Source: an uncultured bacterium (GTDB lineage Bacteria > Verrucomicrobiota > Kiritimatiellia > RFP12 > UBA1067). From it: 38,716 nucleotides of DNA. Position numbers and translations under genes: made by a program. This document shows positions 7,154-16,010 of the stretch, in pieces. The stretch lies in the NCBI GenBank assembly GCA_902802945.1, contig CADCOC010000070.1, positions 1 to 38,716 on the forward strand. The letters are read 5' to 3'. How positions within the stretch are numbered: the first letter of the stretch is position 1; each line of letters starts with the position of its first letter. The notes beneath the pieces were generated by a model that did not search any database, had not been told where the DNA came from, and saw only the letters and a list, made by a program, of their open reading frames with translations.

Positions 7154-7861
7154 ATGGAGATAAACAGTAATTCGATTTTCGGGCGGACGGCGCTGCTGCT
7201 CGGCGCGGAGGCGGTCAGTGCCTTTTCGCGGCTGCGCGTGGCCGTGTTCGGCGTGGGCGGCGTTGGCGGATGGTGTGCCGAGTCGCTCGTGCGGAGCGGT
7301 GTGGGTCATCTGATGATCGTTGACTCAGACAGCGTGTGCGACTCGAACGTTAACCGCCAGGTGATGGCTACATCGCGCACGATCGGGCAGATGAAAGTCG
7401 AGGCGTTGCGGGAGCGGTTGCTGGAGATCAATCCAGCCGCGGAGATTGTCGCCGAGGCGCGCGTGTATTCGGCGGAGACCGCAACAACCTTTGACCTAGA
7501 CGGTTTCGACTACGTGGTCGACGCTATCGACAGCCTGCAGGCGAAGGCGCATCTCATCAACGCCGTGACGCGGCTGGAGCGTCCTGTGCTCATCTCCTCG
7601 ATGGGCGCGGCGCGGAAGACTGATCCGTTCCGCATCCGCCGTTCGGAGTTCTGGAAGGTGCAGGGGGACGGCCTTGCGCGCGCGCTCCGCCGGCGGTTCC
7701 GCCAGCTGGGCGAGTTCCCGGCGAAGAAGTTCACGTGCGTGTGGAGCGACGAGCCACCTGCGCCGTTGAGCAGGGACGGCGTGCTCGGCAGCGCGGTACA
7801 CGTCACGGGAATGTTCGGCTTCGCGCTCGCAGGCATAGTGTTGATGTCCTCTCGCCCATAG
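7154..7861 (+). CDS. tcdA: tRNA threonylcarbamoyladenosine dehydratase (ThiF/MoeB family)
   Basis: A 235-residue E1-like enzyme. The N-terminal FGRTALLLGAEAV matches the RFxxxxxLxGEEA-type start of TcdA/CsdL. The nucleotide-binding GVGGVGG lies at 33-39, an acidic VDSD at 56-59, the NVNRQ motif at 65-69, K81 in GQMKVE and VVDAIDS near 121-127. TcdA uses ATP to cyclise t6A to ct6A at position 37 of ANN-decoding tRNAs. The C-terminal part (FTCVWSDEPP, VHVTGMFGFALAG) also fits. It is slightly shorter than the E. coli protein (about 268 residues). It begins directly after the fragment zone and has no obvious ribosome site. Confidence 0.88.
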   Translation: MEINSNSIFGRTALLLGAEAVSAFSRLRVAVFGVGGVGGWCAESLVRSGVGHLMIVDSDSVCDSNVNRQVMATSRTIGQMKVEALRERLLEINPAAEIVAEARVYSAETATTFDLDGFDYVVDAIDSLQAKAHLINAVTRLERPVLISSMGAARKTDPFRIRRSEFWKVQGDGLARALRRRFRQLGEFPAKKFTCVWSDEPPAPLSRDGVLGSAVHVTGMFGFALAGIVLMSSRP

Positions 7862-7881
7862 CGAGTTGCGTCGAGTCGTTT

Positions 7882-7917
7882 CTACCAGTTGAAAGCCAAC
7901 GGCCGATTTGGTAGAAT
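7882..7917 (+). promoter_or_regulatory. Promoter for mutarotase/DUF1080 operon, spanned by an inverted repeat
   Basis: TTGAAA (7889-7894), a 17-base spacer and TAGAAT (7912-7917). CTACCA at 7882-7887 and TGGTAG at 7909-7914 form an inverted repeat that brackets the -35 box and overlaps the -10 box, so a repressor site is possible. Confidence 0.6.
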
Positions 7918-7951
7918 AGGCGCGTGCCCTGAATAAGGAGAACTAGAGACA

Positions 7952-8914
7952 ATGCCCGTCAGGAAGATTTCTAACGCGGACTGCGAGATGCTGAACCGGC
8001 GCTTCGGCGCGCCGGAGCGGATCGTTTTCCGTCCGTCGCGGCACGGCGTGCCGATCGTCGTGCTGGCGAACCAGTACGGAACGGCGGAGGTTGCGCTCTT
8101 CGGTGCGCAGACGGTTTCCTACCGTCCCACGGGCAACCCGCCGGTCTTATACATGCCGCATCCCTACGACGCGAAGCCTGCGGGCGAGGAGATCCACGGC
8201 GGCATCCCAGTGTGCTGGCCGTGGTTCGCGCGCAACGGCGCGCCAGGGTCGAAGATCCACGGACTTGCGCGCTACTCGACGTGGAGCGTGCGCGGCACGG
8301 AGTATTCCGAGGACATCACGGAGATTCGTCTCGGGTTGTCGTCGTCCGAGGAGACGCGTGCGCTCTGGCCGCACGATTTCGATCTTGAGCTGACGGTGAG
8401 CGTGTCCATGAAGCTCACGCTTTGCCTCACGTCGAAAAACACGGGCGACGCGCCGTTCACGGTCACGGAGGGCTTCCACCCGTACCTGCTCGTGCGCGAG
8501 CGCGCGGGCGTGAGCGTGCGGGGGATTGACGGATGCGCGTTCAAGGATTTCAACGAGCCCGAGAAGGGCGCGGAGCGTGTCTGGACGGGAGACTACACGC
8601 CGATCACGGACGGCAGCAAGGTGTTCATGGTCACGAAGCACGAGCACGTGATGCTCGATCCCGGGCTGAAGCGCGCGATTGCGCTCGTCTCGCGCGGCAA
8701 CGGGCAGCTCATCGTGTGGAACCCCGGGCCCGGCAGCGCCGAGCGCGTGGAGGATTTTGGCGAGAACGGATGGAACCGGTTCGTGTGCGTGGAGCCCGCG
8801 ACGATTCCGCCGGGCAAGCCGCTTGAGCTTGCGCCCGGCGAGGAGCACAAGCTCGTCATGGCGATTCAATCGGTGCCCGAAGGGGCAAACAACCAGGAGA
8901 CACAACAAACATGA
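7952..8914 (+). CDS. D-hexose-6-phosphate mutarotase-like protein (YeaD family)
   Basis: A 320-residue beta-sandwich epimerase. Family signatures are ALFGAQTVSYRP near 48, EIHGGIPVCWPWF at about 80-92, KIHGLAR near 101-107, the catalytic-type histidine in EGFHPYL (about 173-179), and a late glutamate in CVEPATIPPG. These match YeaD-type mutarotases, which interconvert alpha and beta anomers of hexose 6-phosphates; no signal peptide is present, so it is cytoplasmic. Its stop overlaps the start of the DUF1080 gene by 4 bases, indicating translational coupling between sugar-anomer handling and a secreted sugar hydrolase. The ribosome site is AAGGAGA before ATG 7952. Confidence 0.86.
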   Translation: MPVRKISNADCEMLNRRFGAPERIVFRPSRHGVPIVVLANQYGTAEVALFGAQTVSYRPTGNPPVLYMPHPYDAKPAGEEIHGGIPVCWPWFARNGAPGSKIHGLARYSTWSVRGTEYSEDITEIRLGLSSSEETRALWPHDFDLELTVSVSMKLTLCLTSKNTGDAPFTVTEGFHPYLLVRERAGVSVRGIDGCAFKDFNEPEKGAERVWTGDYTPITDGSKVFMVTKHEHVMLDPGLKRAIALVSRGNGQLIVWNPGPGSAERVEDFGENGWNRFVCVEPATIPPGKPLELAPGEEHKLVMAIQSVPEGANNQETQQT

Positions 8915-10398
8915 AAATGATGACAACGGTGCTGGCCGCGTGTGCGGCGACGGTGACGGCTTACGGCGCGGGAACGTGCTGTGCCCAGGCGGGGGCGTGC
9001 GGCCCCTACCCTGACAAGATCGAAGAGGGATTCGTCTCGCTCTTCAACGGCAAGGACCTCACCGGGTGGTGCGGCTCCAAGTCGTACGGCGTGGAGATCT
9101 GCAAACAGAAGCTGAACAACGGGACGGTCAAGGAGTTTCCCGTGATCGCGTGCCAGCCCGGGAAGGACAAGAGGAGCGGCGGGAACCTCTGCACCGAGCG
9201 CGAGTTCGAGAACTTCATCCTGCGCTTCGAGTTCTGCATGCCGCCGAACGGCAACAACGGGCTAGGCATCCGCATGAGCGACATCAAGAATGACGCAGCC
9301 TACTGGGCGATGTGCGAGTTGCAGCTTCTCGATGACGGTGGCTCGCAGTACTACGACGCGAAGGCTAAGAAGGACAGGCTTCAGCCCTACCAGTACACCG
9401 GTTCTGTCTACGGCATCGTGCCGAGTCGGCGCGACAACGTCGACAAGCAGATCTGGGGCAAGGAGAAGAACTTCACCGGCGGCGGCAGCTACGTCCGCAA
9501 GCCCGGCATGTGGAACTTCGAGGAGGTCCGCGTGATCGGCAGCGAGATCGAGGTCTACCTCAACGGCTACCTGATCACGAAGGCCGACGTCTCGAAGTTC
9601 AAGGGCAACGGCGACACGCCCGACCACAGAAAGCACCCCGGCCTCCACAACAAGAAGGGCCGCATCGGCTGGCTCGGCCACGGACACCATGTGATGTGGC
9701 GCAACATCCGCATCAAGGAGCTGCCGTCCGACGCGAAGATGGATGAGGTCTGCCCGAAACAGGCGATGGCGTGCCCGGCGGGTTTCACGCCGTACTTCAC
9801 GGGCAAGGTCGAGGACCTCGCGAACTGGAAGGGCGTGACCACGACCGAGAAGTTCGACAACCCGAAGGTGCGCCAGGCGGCGTCGCCCGAAAAGCGCGCG
9901 GCCATGCAGCACGAGGCGGACAAGCGCATGGTCGAGCACTGGTCCGTGCGCAACGGCAACCTGTTCTTTGATGGGTACAGGGGCGGCTATTCGCTTGCCA
10001 CGAAGAAGGACTACAAGGACTTCGAGATGTGGTGCGACTGGCGCATCATGTCCGTCACCGGCGACTCCGGCCTCTACCTGCGCGGCTCGCCCCAGGTGCA
10101 GATCTGGGACGCGCACAACCAGTGGGGCATCGGCTCCGGCGGTCTCTACAACAACAGAAAGAACAAGTCCCAGGCACTCAAGATCGCCGACAAGCAGGTT
10201 GGCGACTGGAACCGCTTCCACGTGATCATGCGCGGCGAGAAGGTCTCCGTGTGGCTCAACGGCGAGCTCGTGGTGGACAACACCACGCTCGAGAACTACT
10301 GGGACCGCAAGCAGCCGATCTTCCCGTGCGAGCAGATCGAGCTCCAGTGCCACGGCGACCCCACCGAATGGCGCAACATCTTCATCAAGGAGCTGTGA
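8911..10398 (+). CDS. Secreted tandem 3-keto-disaccharide hydrolase-like protein (two DUF1080 domains)
   Basis: A 495-residue protein with a signal peptide (MKMMTTVLAACAATVTAYGA) and two concanavalin-like DUF1080 domains. The first runs from about 35 to 275 (GFVSLFNGKDLTGWCG, FENFILRFEF, NGNNGLGIRM, MWNFEEVRVIGSEIEVYLNG). The second runs from about 285 to 495 (GFTPYFTGKVEDLANWKG, DFEMWCDWRI, SGLYLRGSPQVQIWD, WNRFHVIMRGEKVSVWLNGE, EWRNIFIKEL). DUF1080 is known as 3-keto-disaccharide hydrolase, cleaving glycosides first oxidised at C3. The presence of two domains suggests two binding or catalytic sites. It overlaps the mutarotase stop (ATGA) and ends the operon. The preferred substrate is unknown. 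Confidence 0.88.
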   Translation: MKMMTTVLAACAATVTAYGAGTCCAQAGACGPYPDKIEEGFVSLFNGKDLTGWCGSKSYGVEICKQKLNNGTVKEFPVIACQPGKDKRSGGNLCTEREFENFILRFEFCMPPNGNNGLGIRMSDIKNDAAYWAMCELQLLDDGGSQYYDAKAKKDRLQPYQYTGSVYGIVPSRRDNVDKQIWGKEKNFTGGGSYVRKPGMWNFEEVRVIGSEIEVYLNGYLITKADVSKFKGNGDTPDHRKHPGLHNKKGRIGWLGHGHHVMWRNIRIKELPSDAKMDEVCPKQAMACPAGFTPYFTGKVEDLANWKGVTTTEKFDNPKVRQAASPEKRAAMQHEADKRMVEHWSVRNGNLFFDGYRGGYSLATKKDYKDFEMWCDWRIMSVTGDSGLYLRGSPQVQIWDAHNQWGIGSGGLYNNRKNKSQALKIADKQVGDWNRFHVIMRGEKVSVWLNGELVVDNTTLENYWDRKQPIFPCEQIELQCHGDPTEWRNIFIKEL

Positions 10399-10419
10399 AC
10401 TGATTCTTATTTTTTCGGC

Positions 10420-10448
10420 TTGCCTTTTCGCCCAGTTTTCTGTATCAT
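10420..10448 (+). promoter_or_regulatory. Promoter for the pal-tat-trk-nfo run
   Basis: TTGCCT (10420-10425), a 17-base spacer and TATCAT (10443-10448). A ribosome site, ACAGGAG, precedes the ATG at 10500. Confidence 0.6.
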
Positions 10449-10499
10449 ACTCGGCGATTCGCAACAAAAAGAATTTCATTCACAACAGGAGTCAATAAA

Positions 10500-11162
10500 A
10501 TGAAGAGTTCGACGATAATGGCAATTGCGCTCTGCGGGGTGCTCGCGTGCGCGGTTACTGGCTGCAAGTACGACGATGAGACGCCGATTCCGAACGACGA
10601 AGACATCGCCAAGTCCACGGACATCAATACCGATGGCGACGCATTGCCGACCGACGGTATGACGGATGGCAAGGACGTTGCAACGGCGGACGGCACCGGC
10701 GGTGCTGGTGCTGGCGCCAATGCCAACGCCGCAGGCGCCGACTTGAGCGGCATCACGGACGGCGACGGCAACCCCGCCACCGGACTTCCGTTCGACCAGG
10801 ATCCCAATTTCGTCCGCTGCACGGACGTCGCCTTCGAACCCGTCTACTTCGGCTTCGACGCATCCAACCTGCAGCAGGGCGAGATGGCGAAGGTCGAGGC
10901 CGTTGCCGCGCACCTCAAGAAGACGGGTCGCGTCGTGATCGTCGAGGGCAACTGCGACGAGCGTGGTTCCAACGAGTACAACCTCTCCCTTGGCGAGATC
11001 CGCGCGATCACGATTCGCGACTACCTCGTGACGCTCGGCGTCGATCCGACGAAGATCCAGACGAAGAGCTACGGCGAAGAGAAGCCTGCGGTCGTTGGCC
11101 ATGAAGAGGGGGCGTGGAGCAAGAACCGCCGCGGCGAGTTCGCGGTGTTTGCACACAAGTAA
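10500..11162 (+). CDS. Pal-like OmpA-family outer-membrane lipoprotein
   Basis: A 220-residue lipoprotein. The signal peptide ends in a lipobox, AVTGC, with Cys22 as the lipid site. Residues 23-100 are an acidic, Gly/Ala-rich low-complexity linker. From about 113 there is an OmpA/Pal peptidoglycan-binding domain: VYFGFDASNL, VVIVEGNCDERGSNEYNLSL with the DERG/NxxLS motif, and the closing SKNRRGEFAVF. Pal tethers the outer membrane to peptidoglycan as part of Tol-Pal. No tolB or tolQR is adjacent. It begins a tight gene run followed by tat genes 19 bases later. Confidence 0.88.
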   Translation: MKSSTIMAIALCGVLACAVTGCKYDDETPIPNDEDIAKSTDINTDGDALPTDGMTDGKDVATADGTGGAGAGANANAAGADLSGITDGDGNPATGLPFDQDPNFVRCTDVAFEPVYFGFDASNLQQGEMAKVEAVAAHLKKTGRVVIVEGNCDERGSNEYNLSLGEIRAITIRDYLVTLGVDPTKIQTKSYGEEKPAVVGHEEGAWSKNRRGEFAVFAHK

Positions 11163-11181
11163 TCGCGGTTGACGGCTTCTG

Positions 11182-11709
11182 ATGAGCTTCGCGTTCATCT
11201 TTGAATCCGTAGGAGGCACCGAGTGGTTCGTTCTGCTCGGTGTCATTCTTATCGTCGTAGGTCCCAAGAACCTGCCTTCCGCCGCCCGCAAGCTCGGTCA
11301 GATCATGACCAACCTGCGGCGTGCGGCGGACGAGTTCAAGCGGCAGCTGATGTCGATGGACCAGGAGGTCCGCAAGGAAGTGGACAGCGCGATTGCGGAC
11401 ACTCCCTCGACGCCTGATTCCTCGACGGGATCGGAATCCGATACGTCTTCCGACACGTCGCCGTACGACGGCAGCGACTCGTATTCGGACGACAATCCCT
11501 ACCCCGGCCATGAGGATTACTACGACGAGACTTCCTACGAGAACTACTACGGCGACTCGCCCGAAGGTGACGCGGACAACGGGGAAAGCGGCGACGAGAA
11601 ACCATCCGATGAGACTCCGTCTGCGCCCGCGCAGCCGCCTCCGCCGACTGATGAGGAGTTGCGGCGCGTGAAGATCACGGTATCGGCTGCGCCAGGAAAG
11701 GGCAAGTGA
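11182..11709 (+). CDS. Sec-independent translocase component TatA/TatB
   Basis: A 175-residue protein with one N-terminal membrane helix (TEWFVLLGVILIVVG, about 12-27), the hinge GPKNLP and an amphipathic helix (AARKLGQIMTNLRRAADEFKR). A very acidic tail, rich in Asp, Ser, Tyr and Pro (about 70-155), follows. The E-G-P-K-LP pattern is diagnostic of TatA/B. The length and the following FKRQL are closer to TatB, but this is the only member seen here and it may serve both roles. It overlaps tatC by one base. Two Tat-signal proteins occur in the same window (3731 and 17101). Confidence 0.85.
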   Translation: MSFAFIFESVGGTEWFVLLGVILIVVGPKNLPSAARKLGQIMTNLRRAADEFKRQLMSMDQEVRKEVDSAIADTPSTPDSSTGSESDTSSDTSPYDGSDSYSDDNPYPGHEDYYDETSYENYYGDSPEGDADNGESGDEKPSDETPSAPAQPPPPTDEELRRVKITVSAAPGKGK

Positions 11710-12515
11710 TGGCCGAGTTCATCAAGAACCCCGACGAGTACAACGATCCGCCGCGTCCGTTTTTCGAGCACATTGTCGCGTTGCGTTCCTGTCTGATCAA
11801 CGCCGTGCTCTCGTGGGCGGCATGCTGCATCGTCGTGGGCGTGTTCTCCCCAACGGTGCTGGCATGGCTTAAGGCACCGGCCGCCGCGCTTGAGGCTGCC
11901 GGGAAAATACGGATTGTGAGCCTCAACCTTACTGGCGGATTCAGTCAGATAATGTCCATCGCAATGTGGGGTGGCACGGCGCTGGGCTTTCCGTTTGTGA
12001 CGTACTTCATCCTTCGCTTCGTGTTCCCCGCGCTTACAAAGCGAGAGAAGATTGCGATCCTGTTCTTCCTTCTGTCTGGGACTGCGTTCTTCGGCGTGGG
12101 CGTGGCGTTCGCGTACGGACAGCTTGCGCCGAACGTCGTAAAGTTCTTTGACTTTGTGAACAGCTGGGTAGGCCTTAGCGTGACGGAGGTGCAGATCGAG
12201 AACTACGTGCCTCTCATCCTTAAGCTCATACTTGCGTTCGGCCTGGTGTTCCAGGTGCCGCTGCTCCTGTTCGTGCTGGGGTGGCTAGGCGTCATTTCGT
12301 CGGACTCCCTGCGCCGGTGGCGCCGGTTCGCGATCGTGCTCGCGTTCTTCCTCGGCATGGTGCTCACGCCGCCGGACCCGATGAGCCAGCTTCTCATGGC
12401 CATCCCGCTCATCCTACTCTATGAGCTCAGCATCTGGGGCGTGTACTTCAAGGAAGTATGCTCCGGGGACCGTCCCTCCGCCAAGGGGAAGGCCGTGGGC
12501 AAGGAGAATACATGA
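11709..12515 (+). CDS. tatC: Sec-independent protein translocase TatC
   Basis: A 268-residue polytopic membrane protein with about six membrane helices. The family start RPFFEHIVALRSCLI lies near 15-29. Later segments include FPFVTYFILRFVFPALTKREK, LILAFGLVFQVPLLLFVL and LTPPDPMSQLLMAIPLILLYE, a TatC hallmark. TatC is the receptor for twin-arginine signal peptides. I chose the ATG at 11709 over the GTG at 11706; it overlaps the TatA/B stop by one base. The extreme C-terminus ([12 protein letters not shown]) is cytoplasmic and carries the ribosome site of the next gene, whose ATG overlaps the stop. Confidence 0.93.
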   Translation: MAEFIKNPDEYNDPPRPFFEHIVALRSCLINAVLSWAACCIVVGVFSPTVLAWLKAPAAALEAAGKIRIVSLNLTGGFSQIMSIAMWGGTALGFPFVTYFILRFVFPALTKREKIAILFFLLSGTAFFGVGVAFAYGQLAPNVVKFFDFVNSWVGLSVTEVQIENYVPLILKLILAFGLVFQVPLLLFVLGWLGVISSDSLRRWRRFAIVLAFFLGMVLTPPDPMSQLLMAIPLILLYELSIWGVYFKEVCSGDRPSAKGKAVGKENT

Positions 12516-13858
12516 AGAACAGATGGCTGATCGTGTTCGGCTTTCTGAGCGCGATCCTGCTGGGGGCAGGCCTCTTCATGCTGCCGGTTTCGTCGCCGTC
12601 CCACACGTGGATGCGTCCAATGGACGCGCTGTTCACGGCGTGTTCGGCGGTGTGCATCACCGGACTCTCCGTGATTGACATAGGGCGCGAACTTTCCATT
12701 TTCGGCCAGTCCGTCCTGTTGTGTCTCGTGCAACTCGGCTGCGCGGGCATCATGACATGCGCCACTTTTTTCCTTGTCGTGGTGGGGCGGCGCATCTCGC
12801 TTGCGAGCGAGTTCTCGCTGATGAACGCATACGGCGTCTCCGGCGTGCGCGGCTTCCGGTCGCTGGTCGTGTGGGTTGTAACCGCGATGCTGGTGATCGA
12901 GCTTGCGGGCACCGTCCTCCTGTGGCTTCAATTCACGTCGGGTCAGCCGTTCGTCGAGGCGCTGGCGAACGGACATGAGTGGTACAGGGCGTTCTTCTTC
13001 GCAGTGATGTCGTTCTGCAACGCCGGATTCTCACTAGACCCAGGCAGCATTTCCGGGTTCCAGAACCAGCCGTTGGTACTGGTCACGATGGGTATGCTGG
13101 TGATACTCGGCGGCGTTGGATTCCTCGTAGTCTACAACGTATGCACCATCAAGTTCTGGCGTCGCAACCTGATGACGCGCGGACGCCTCACGCTCCATGC
13201 GCGCGTGGTGCTGCAGTGGACGCTTCTCTTCTCGCTTTTGATGTTCCTGCTGTTCTACCTGCTGGAGTGGAACAGGTCGCTGTCGGACTACGGTGCCGTG
13301 TCGCGTCCCGCCATCGCCTTCTTCCAGGCGATTACGCCGCGCACGTGCGGGTTCACCGTGGTGCCGGTGGAGGATCTCCATCCCGCCATGCGTTTTCTTT
13401 CGGGGGTGATGATGTTCATCGGCGCGGGGCCGGGCGGCGCGGGCGGCGGCATCAAGATCACGACGTTCGCCGTGTTCCTCACCACGATGTTCGCCATCTG
13501 CCGCAGACACCGCGACACGGTGATGTTCAAGCGCGCAGTGCCCGAGGCCGTCGTGCGCGAGGCCACGGTCATAGTGATCGTCTTCGCCGCGCTCGTCACC
13601 TGCGCGATGACCATCCTCCTGATTAGCGAGGAGGGGCGTCCGTTCGAGTACCTCCTCTTCGAAACAGTCAGTGCCGTTTCAACCACGGGGCTGAGCTGCG
13701 CCGACACGACCGCGTCCCTTTCCACAGTGGGGCGCATCGTGATCATGGCGTGCATGTTCTGCGGACGCCTTGGCGCCATCGCCATCGTCATGCTGATTGG
13801 CGGACAGGAGGAGCGCATAACCATCCGCTACGCGAAGGAGGAACTCGTTGTCGGGTAA
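12512..13858 (+). CDS. TrkH/KtrB family potassium uptake channel subunit
   Basis: A 448-residue membrane protein with the four pore-loop segments of the SKT superfamily, each with the filter glycine: [10 protein letters not shown] (about 45), [19 protein letters not shown] and [10 protein letters not shown]. It also has the [13 protein letters not shown] motif typical of this family and a total of eight to ten helices. It takes up K+ (possibly Na+-coupled). The usual cytoplasmic gating subunit (TrkA/KtrA, RCK domain) is not encoded nearby. I chose ATG 12512, in the ATGA overlap with tatC and after AAGGAGA, rather than an ATG 54 bases upstream inside tatC. Confidence 0.9.
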   Translation: MKNRWLIVFGFLSAILLGAGLFMLPVSSPSHTWMRPMDALFTACSAVCITGLSVIDIGRELSIFGQSVLLCLVQLGCAGIMTCATFFLVVVGRRISLASEFSLMNAYGVSGVRGFRSLVVWVVTAMLVIELAGTVLLWLQFTSGQPFVEALANGHEWYRAFFFAVMSFCNAGFSLDPGSISGFQNQPLVLVTMGMLVILGGVGFLVVYNVCTIKFWRRNLMTRGRLTLHARVVLQWTLLFSLLMFLLFYLLEWNRSLSDYGAVSRPAIAFFQAITPRTCGFTVVPVEDLHPAMRFLSGVMMFIGAGPGGAGGGIKITTFAVFLTTMFAICRRHRDTVMFKRAVPEAVVREATVIVIVFAALVTCAMTILLISEEGRPFEYLLFETVSAVSTTGLSCADTTASLSTVGRIVIMACMFCGRLGAIAIVMLIGGQEERITIRYAKEELVVG

Positions 13859-13872
13859 AGAGAGGCAATGCA

Positions 13873-14730
13873 ATGAATAAGTTCAAAATCGGATGCCATT
13901 TGTCGTCGGCGGGAGGCTACCTCGCCATGGGACAGACCGCGCGCGCCATCGGCGCGAACGTGTTCCAGTTCTTCACCCGCAACCCGCGCGGCGGCGCGGC
14001 GAAGCCCGTGGATCCCGCCGACGTGCGCGCCTTCCTCGACTACGCCGAGAAAGAGGGCATCGGCCCCATCCTCGCCCATGCGCCCTACACGCTCAACGCC
14101 GCAGGCGCTGACGCGCGCGTACGCGAGTTCGCGGAGTCCACGATGTCGGACGACCTCAAGCGCCTTGAACTCACCCCCGGCGCGCTCTACAACTTCCATC
14201 CCGGAAGCCATGTGGGACAGGGCGCCGAGAAGGGCATCGAGCTCATCTCCTCCATGCTCTTGCGCATCCTCTCCCGTCTCCCGAAACCGCCAACCACCAC
14301 CATCCTCCTCGAGACCATGGCCGGGAAGGGCTCCGAGGTTGGCGGCACGTTCGAGGAGCTCCGCGCAATTATCGACGCCGTGGAGCAGAAACTCCCTTAT
14401 GCCTACCGCCTCGGCGTGTGCCTCGACACCTGCCACGTATGGGATGGCGGCTTCGACGTCGTGGGCGACCTCGACGGCGTGCTGAATGCGTTTGATTCGG
14501 TCGTCGGCCTCGACCGCCTCCATGCGATCCACCTCAACGACTCGCTCAATGTCCGCAGTTCCCACAAGGACCGCCACGCCTGCATCGGGAAGGGCAAGAT
14601 CGGACTCGACGCCCTCGTGCGCGTAATCAACCACCCGCGCCTGCGCGATTTGCCGTTTTATCTGGAGACTCCAAACGACCTCGACGGCTACCGGGACGAG
14701 ATCGCGCTCCTATCCTCCCGCCGATCCTAA
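13873..14730 (+). CDS. nfo: Endonuclease IV (AP endonuclease)
   Basis: A 285-residue TIM-barrel enzyme. Zn ligand motifs are visible in order: [11 protein letters not shown] (5-15), [49 protein letters not shown] and [11 protein letters not shown], ending FYLETPND. Endonuclease IV cleaves DNA 5' to abasic sites in base-excision repair. The start at 13873 is 14 bases after the trk stop with GAGG upstream. It closes the five-gene run that begins at 10500. Confidence 0.95.
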   Translation: MNKFKIGCHLSSAGGYLAMGQTARAIGANVFQFFTRNPRGGAAKPVDPADVRAFLDYAEKEGIGPILAHAPYTLNAAGADARVREFAESTMSDDLKRLELTPGALYNFHPGSHVGQGAEKGIELISSMLLRILSRLPKPPTTTILLETMAGKGSEVGGTFEELRAIIDAVEQKLPYAYRLGVCLDTCHVWDGGFDVVGDLDGVLNAFDSVVGLDRLHAIHLNDSLNVRSSHKDRHACIGKGKIGLDALVRVINHPRLRDLPFYLETPNDLDGYRDEIALLSSRRS

Positions 14731-14738
14731 CTCTGCAC

Positions 14739-14767
14739 TTGATTTCCCCCCGTTTTTTTGGCATAAT
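14739..14767 (+). promoter_or_regulatory. Promoter of pcnB, implying a near-leaderless transcript
   Basis: TTGATT (14739-14744), a 17-base spacer and CATAAT (14762-14767). The ATG at 14778 lies only about 10 bases after the -10 box, so transcription should start within a few bases of the start codon. There is no Shine-Dalgarno sequence. Confidence 0.55.
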
Positions 14768-14777
14768 ATTTCAATTC

Positions 14778-16010
14778 ATGTTTGGCTTCTTTAGAAGAAA
14801 AGAACAAAAAAATGCACAGCCCGTGATATGCGCGCGGGCTGACCACTGTATTTCGCGCAAAAATATTGACCCTGACGCGCTGAAAGTGCTCTACCGTCTG
14901 TCGGGTCTTGGATATGTGGCATACCTTGTTGGCGGCGGCGTGCGCGACCTTCTTCTTGGGCGCAAACCTAAGGATTTCGACGTGGGCACGAGCGCGAAGC
15001 CGAACGAAGTGAAGCGCGCGTTCCGCAACTGCTTCCTCATCGGCCGCCGTTTCCGCCTTGCGCACGTCCGCTTCGGCCAAAAGGTGATTGAGACGGCTAC
15101 GTTCCGCCAGAATTCGCAGACCGTCGGCGAGATCATCGAACACGCGGCGGAGGGTCCGCTCGAGGACAACACGTTCGGCACGCCGGAGACGGACGCCTAC
15201 CGTCGCGACTTCACCGTGAACGGTCTGTTCTACAACATCAAGGATTTCTCGGTCATCGACTACGTGGGCGGCCTCAAGGACCTGAAGAAACGCCTTATCC
15301 GCTCAATCGGCGACCCGATGATCCGCTTCCGCGAGGATCCCGTACGCATGATGCGCGCGATCAAGTTCTCGGCGCGTCTCGACTTCGCGATCGAGCGCAA
15401 GACGGAAAAGGCAATCCGTTCGCTCCATTCGTGCATTCTCACGGCGTCCGTGCCGCGACTCTGCGAGGAGCTCTTCCGACTGTTTTCATACGGAACGTCC
15501 GAGAAGGCGTTCCGCATGCTCTGGGATTTCGGCCTCATGGGCGATCTGTTGCCGGACCTTGCGAAGTTCATCGACTCAGACGGCGGGGAGAAATCTGCCA
15601 CGTGGAAGTACCTCGCAGTGCTGGACCGCTACGAGCGCGCCATGCACGAACGCGGGGTGGAGGTCGCGAACGGACTGCGGGCTGCAGTGCTTTACACCGC
15701 GATGGCAAAGAGTCGGCCGGGACGCTCACGCGAGGTGGTGGGCACCATGCTCTCGTCCCTCAAGATACCGAAGGCGACATATTTCCTGGCCACGTTGCTG
15801 ATCGACAGCGTGAAGCGTCTTTCGCAGCCTCCGCAACGCACCCGCCGGCGTTTCATCCACAACCGCGACTTCGCCGACGCGCTCGACTTCAACCGCATCG
15901 TGGCCCGCGCGGAGGGCCGCAGCGAAGAAACAATTGATGCCTGGGACGCTATGTCCCGGAAAACGTGCAACGAACAAGGTGACAAAAATGACAGAAAAGA
16001 AAGAAGCTGA
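14778..16010 (+). CDS. pcnB: Poly(A) polymerase / CCA-adding-type nucleotidyltransferase (PcnB-like)
   Basis: A 410-residue class II nucleotidyltransferase. Residues 42-58 read LSGLGYVAYLVGGGVRD, with the GG...RD nucleotide site, followed by GRKPKDFDVGTSAKP with the catalytic DxD (Asp66, Asp68). Then come the PcnB-type FRNCFLIGRRFRLAHV, TDAYRRDFTVNGLFYNI and FREDPVRMMRAIKFSARL. The motif order and the NCFLIGRRFRLAHV stretch favour PcnB, which adds 3' poly(A) tails, over the CCA enzyme, but the two are hard to separate by eye. The ATG at 14778 follows directly after the promoter; a TTG at 14739 is in frame but lies inside the -35 box. Its 3' end overlaps the next gene by 23 bases. Confidence 0.85.
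   Translation: MFGFFRRKEQKNAQPVICARADHCISRKNIDPDALKVLYRLSGLGYVAYLVGGGVRDLLLGRKPKDFDVGTSAKPNEVKRAFRNCFLIGRRFRLAHVRFGQKVIETATFRQNSQTVGEIIEHAAEGPLEDNTFGTPETDAYRRDFTVNGLFYNIKDFSVIDYVGGLKDLKKRLIRSIGDPMIRFREDPVRMMRAIKFSARLDFAIERKTEKAIRSLHSCILTASVPRLCEELFRLFSYGTSEKAFRMLWDFGLMGDLLPDLAKFIDSDGGEKSATWKYLAVLDRYERAMHERGVEVANGLRAAVLYTAMAKSRPGRSREVVGTMLSSLKIPKATYFLATLLIDSVKRLSQPPQRTRRRFIHNRDFADALDFNRIVARAEGRSEETIDAWDAMSRKTCNEQGDKNDRKERS

Noticed and set aside
6748..7170. 140-codon plus-strand ORF spanning the fragment zone
   Set aside because: Only the part from 6868 to about 6948 looks protein-like; the rest is out of frame with the winged-helix sequence.
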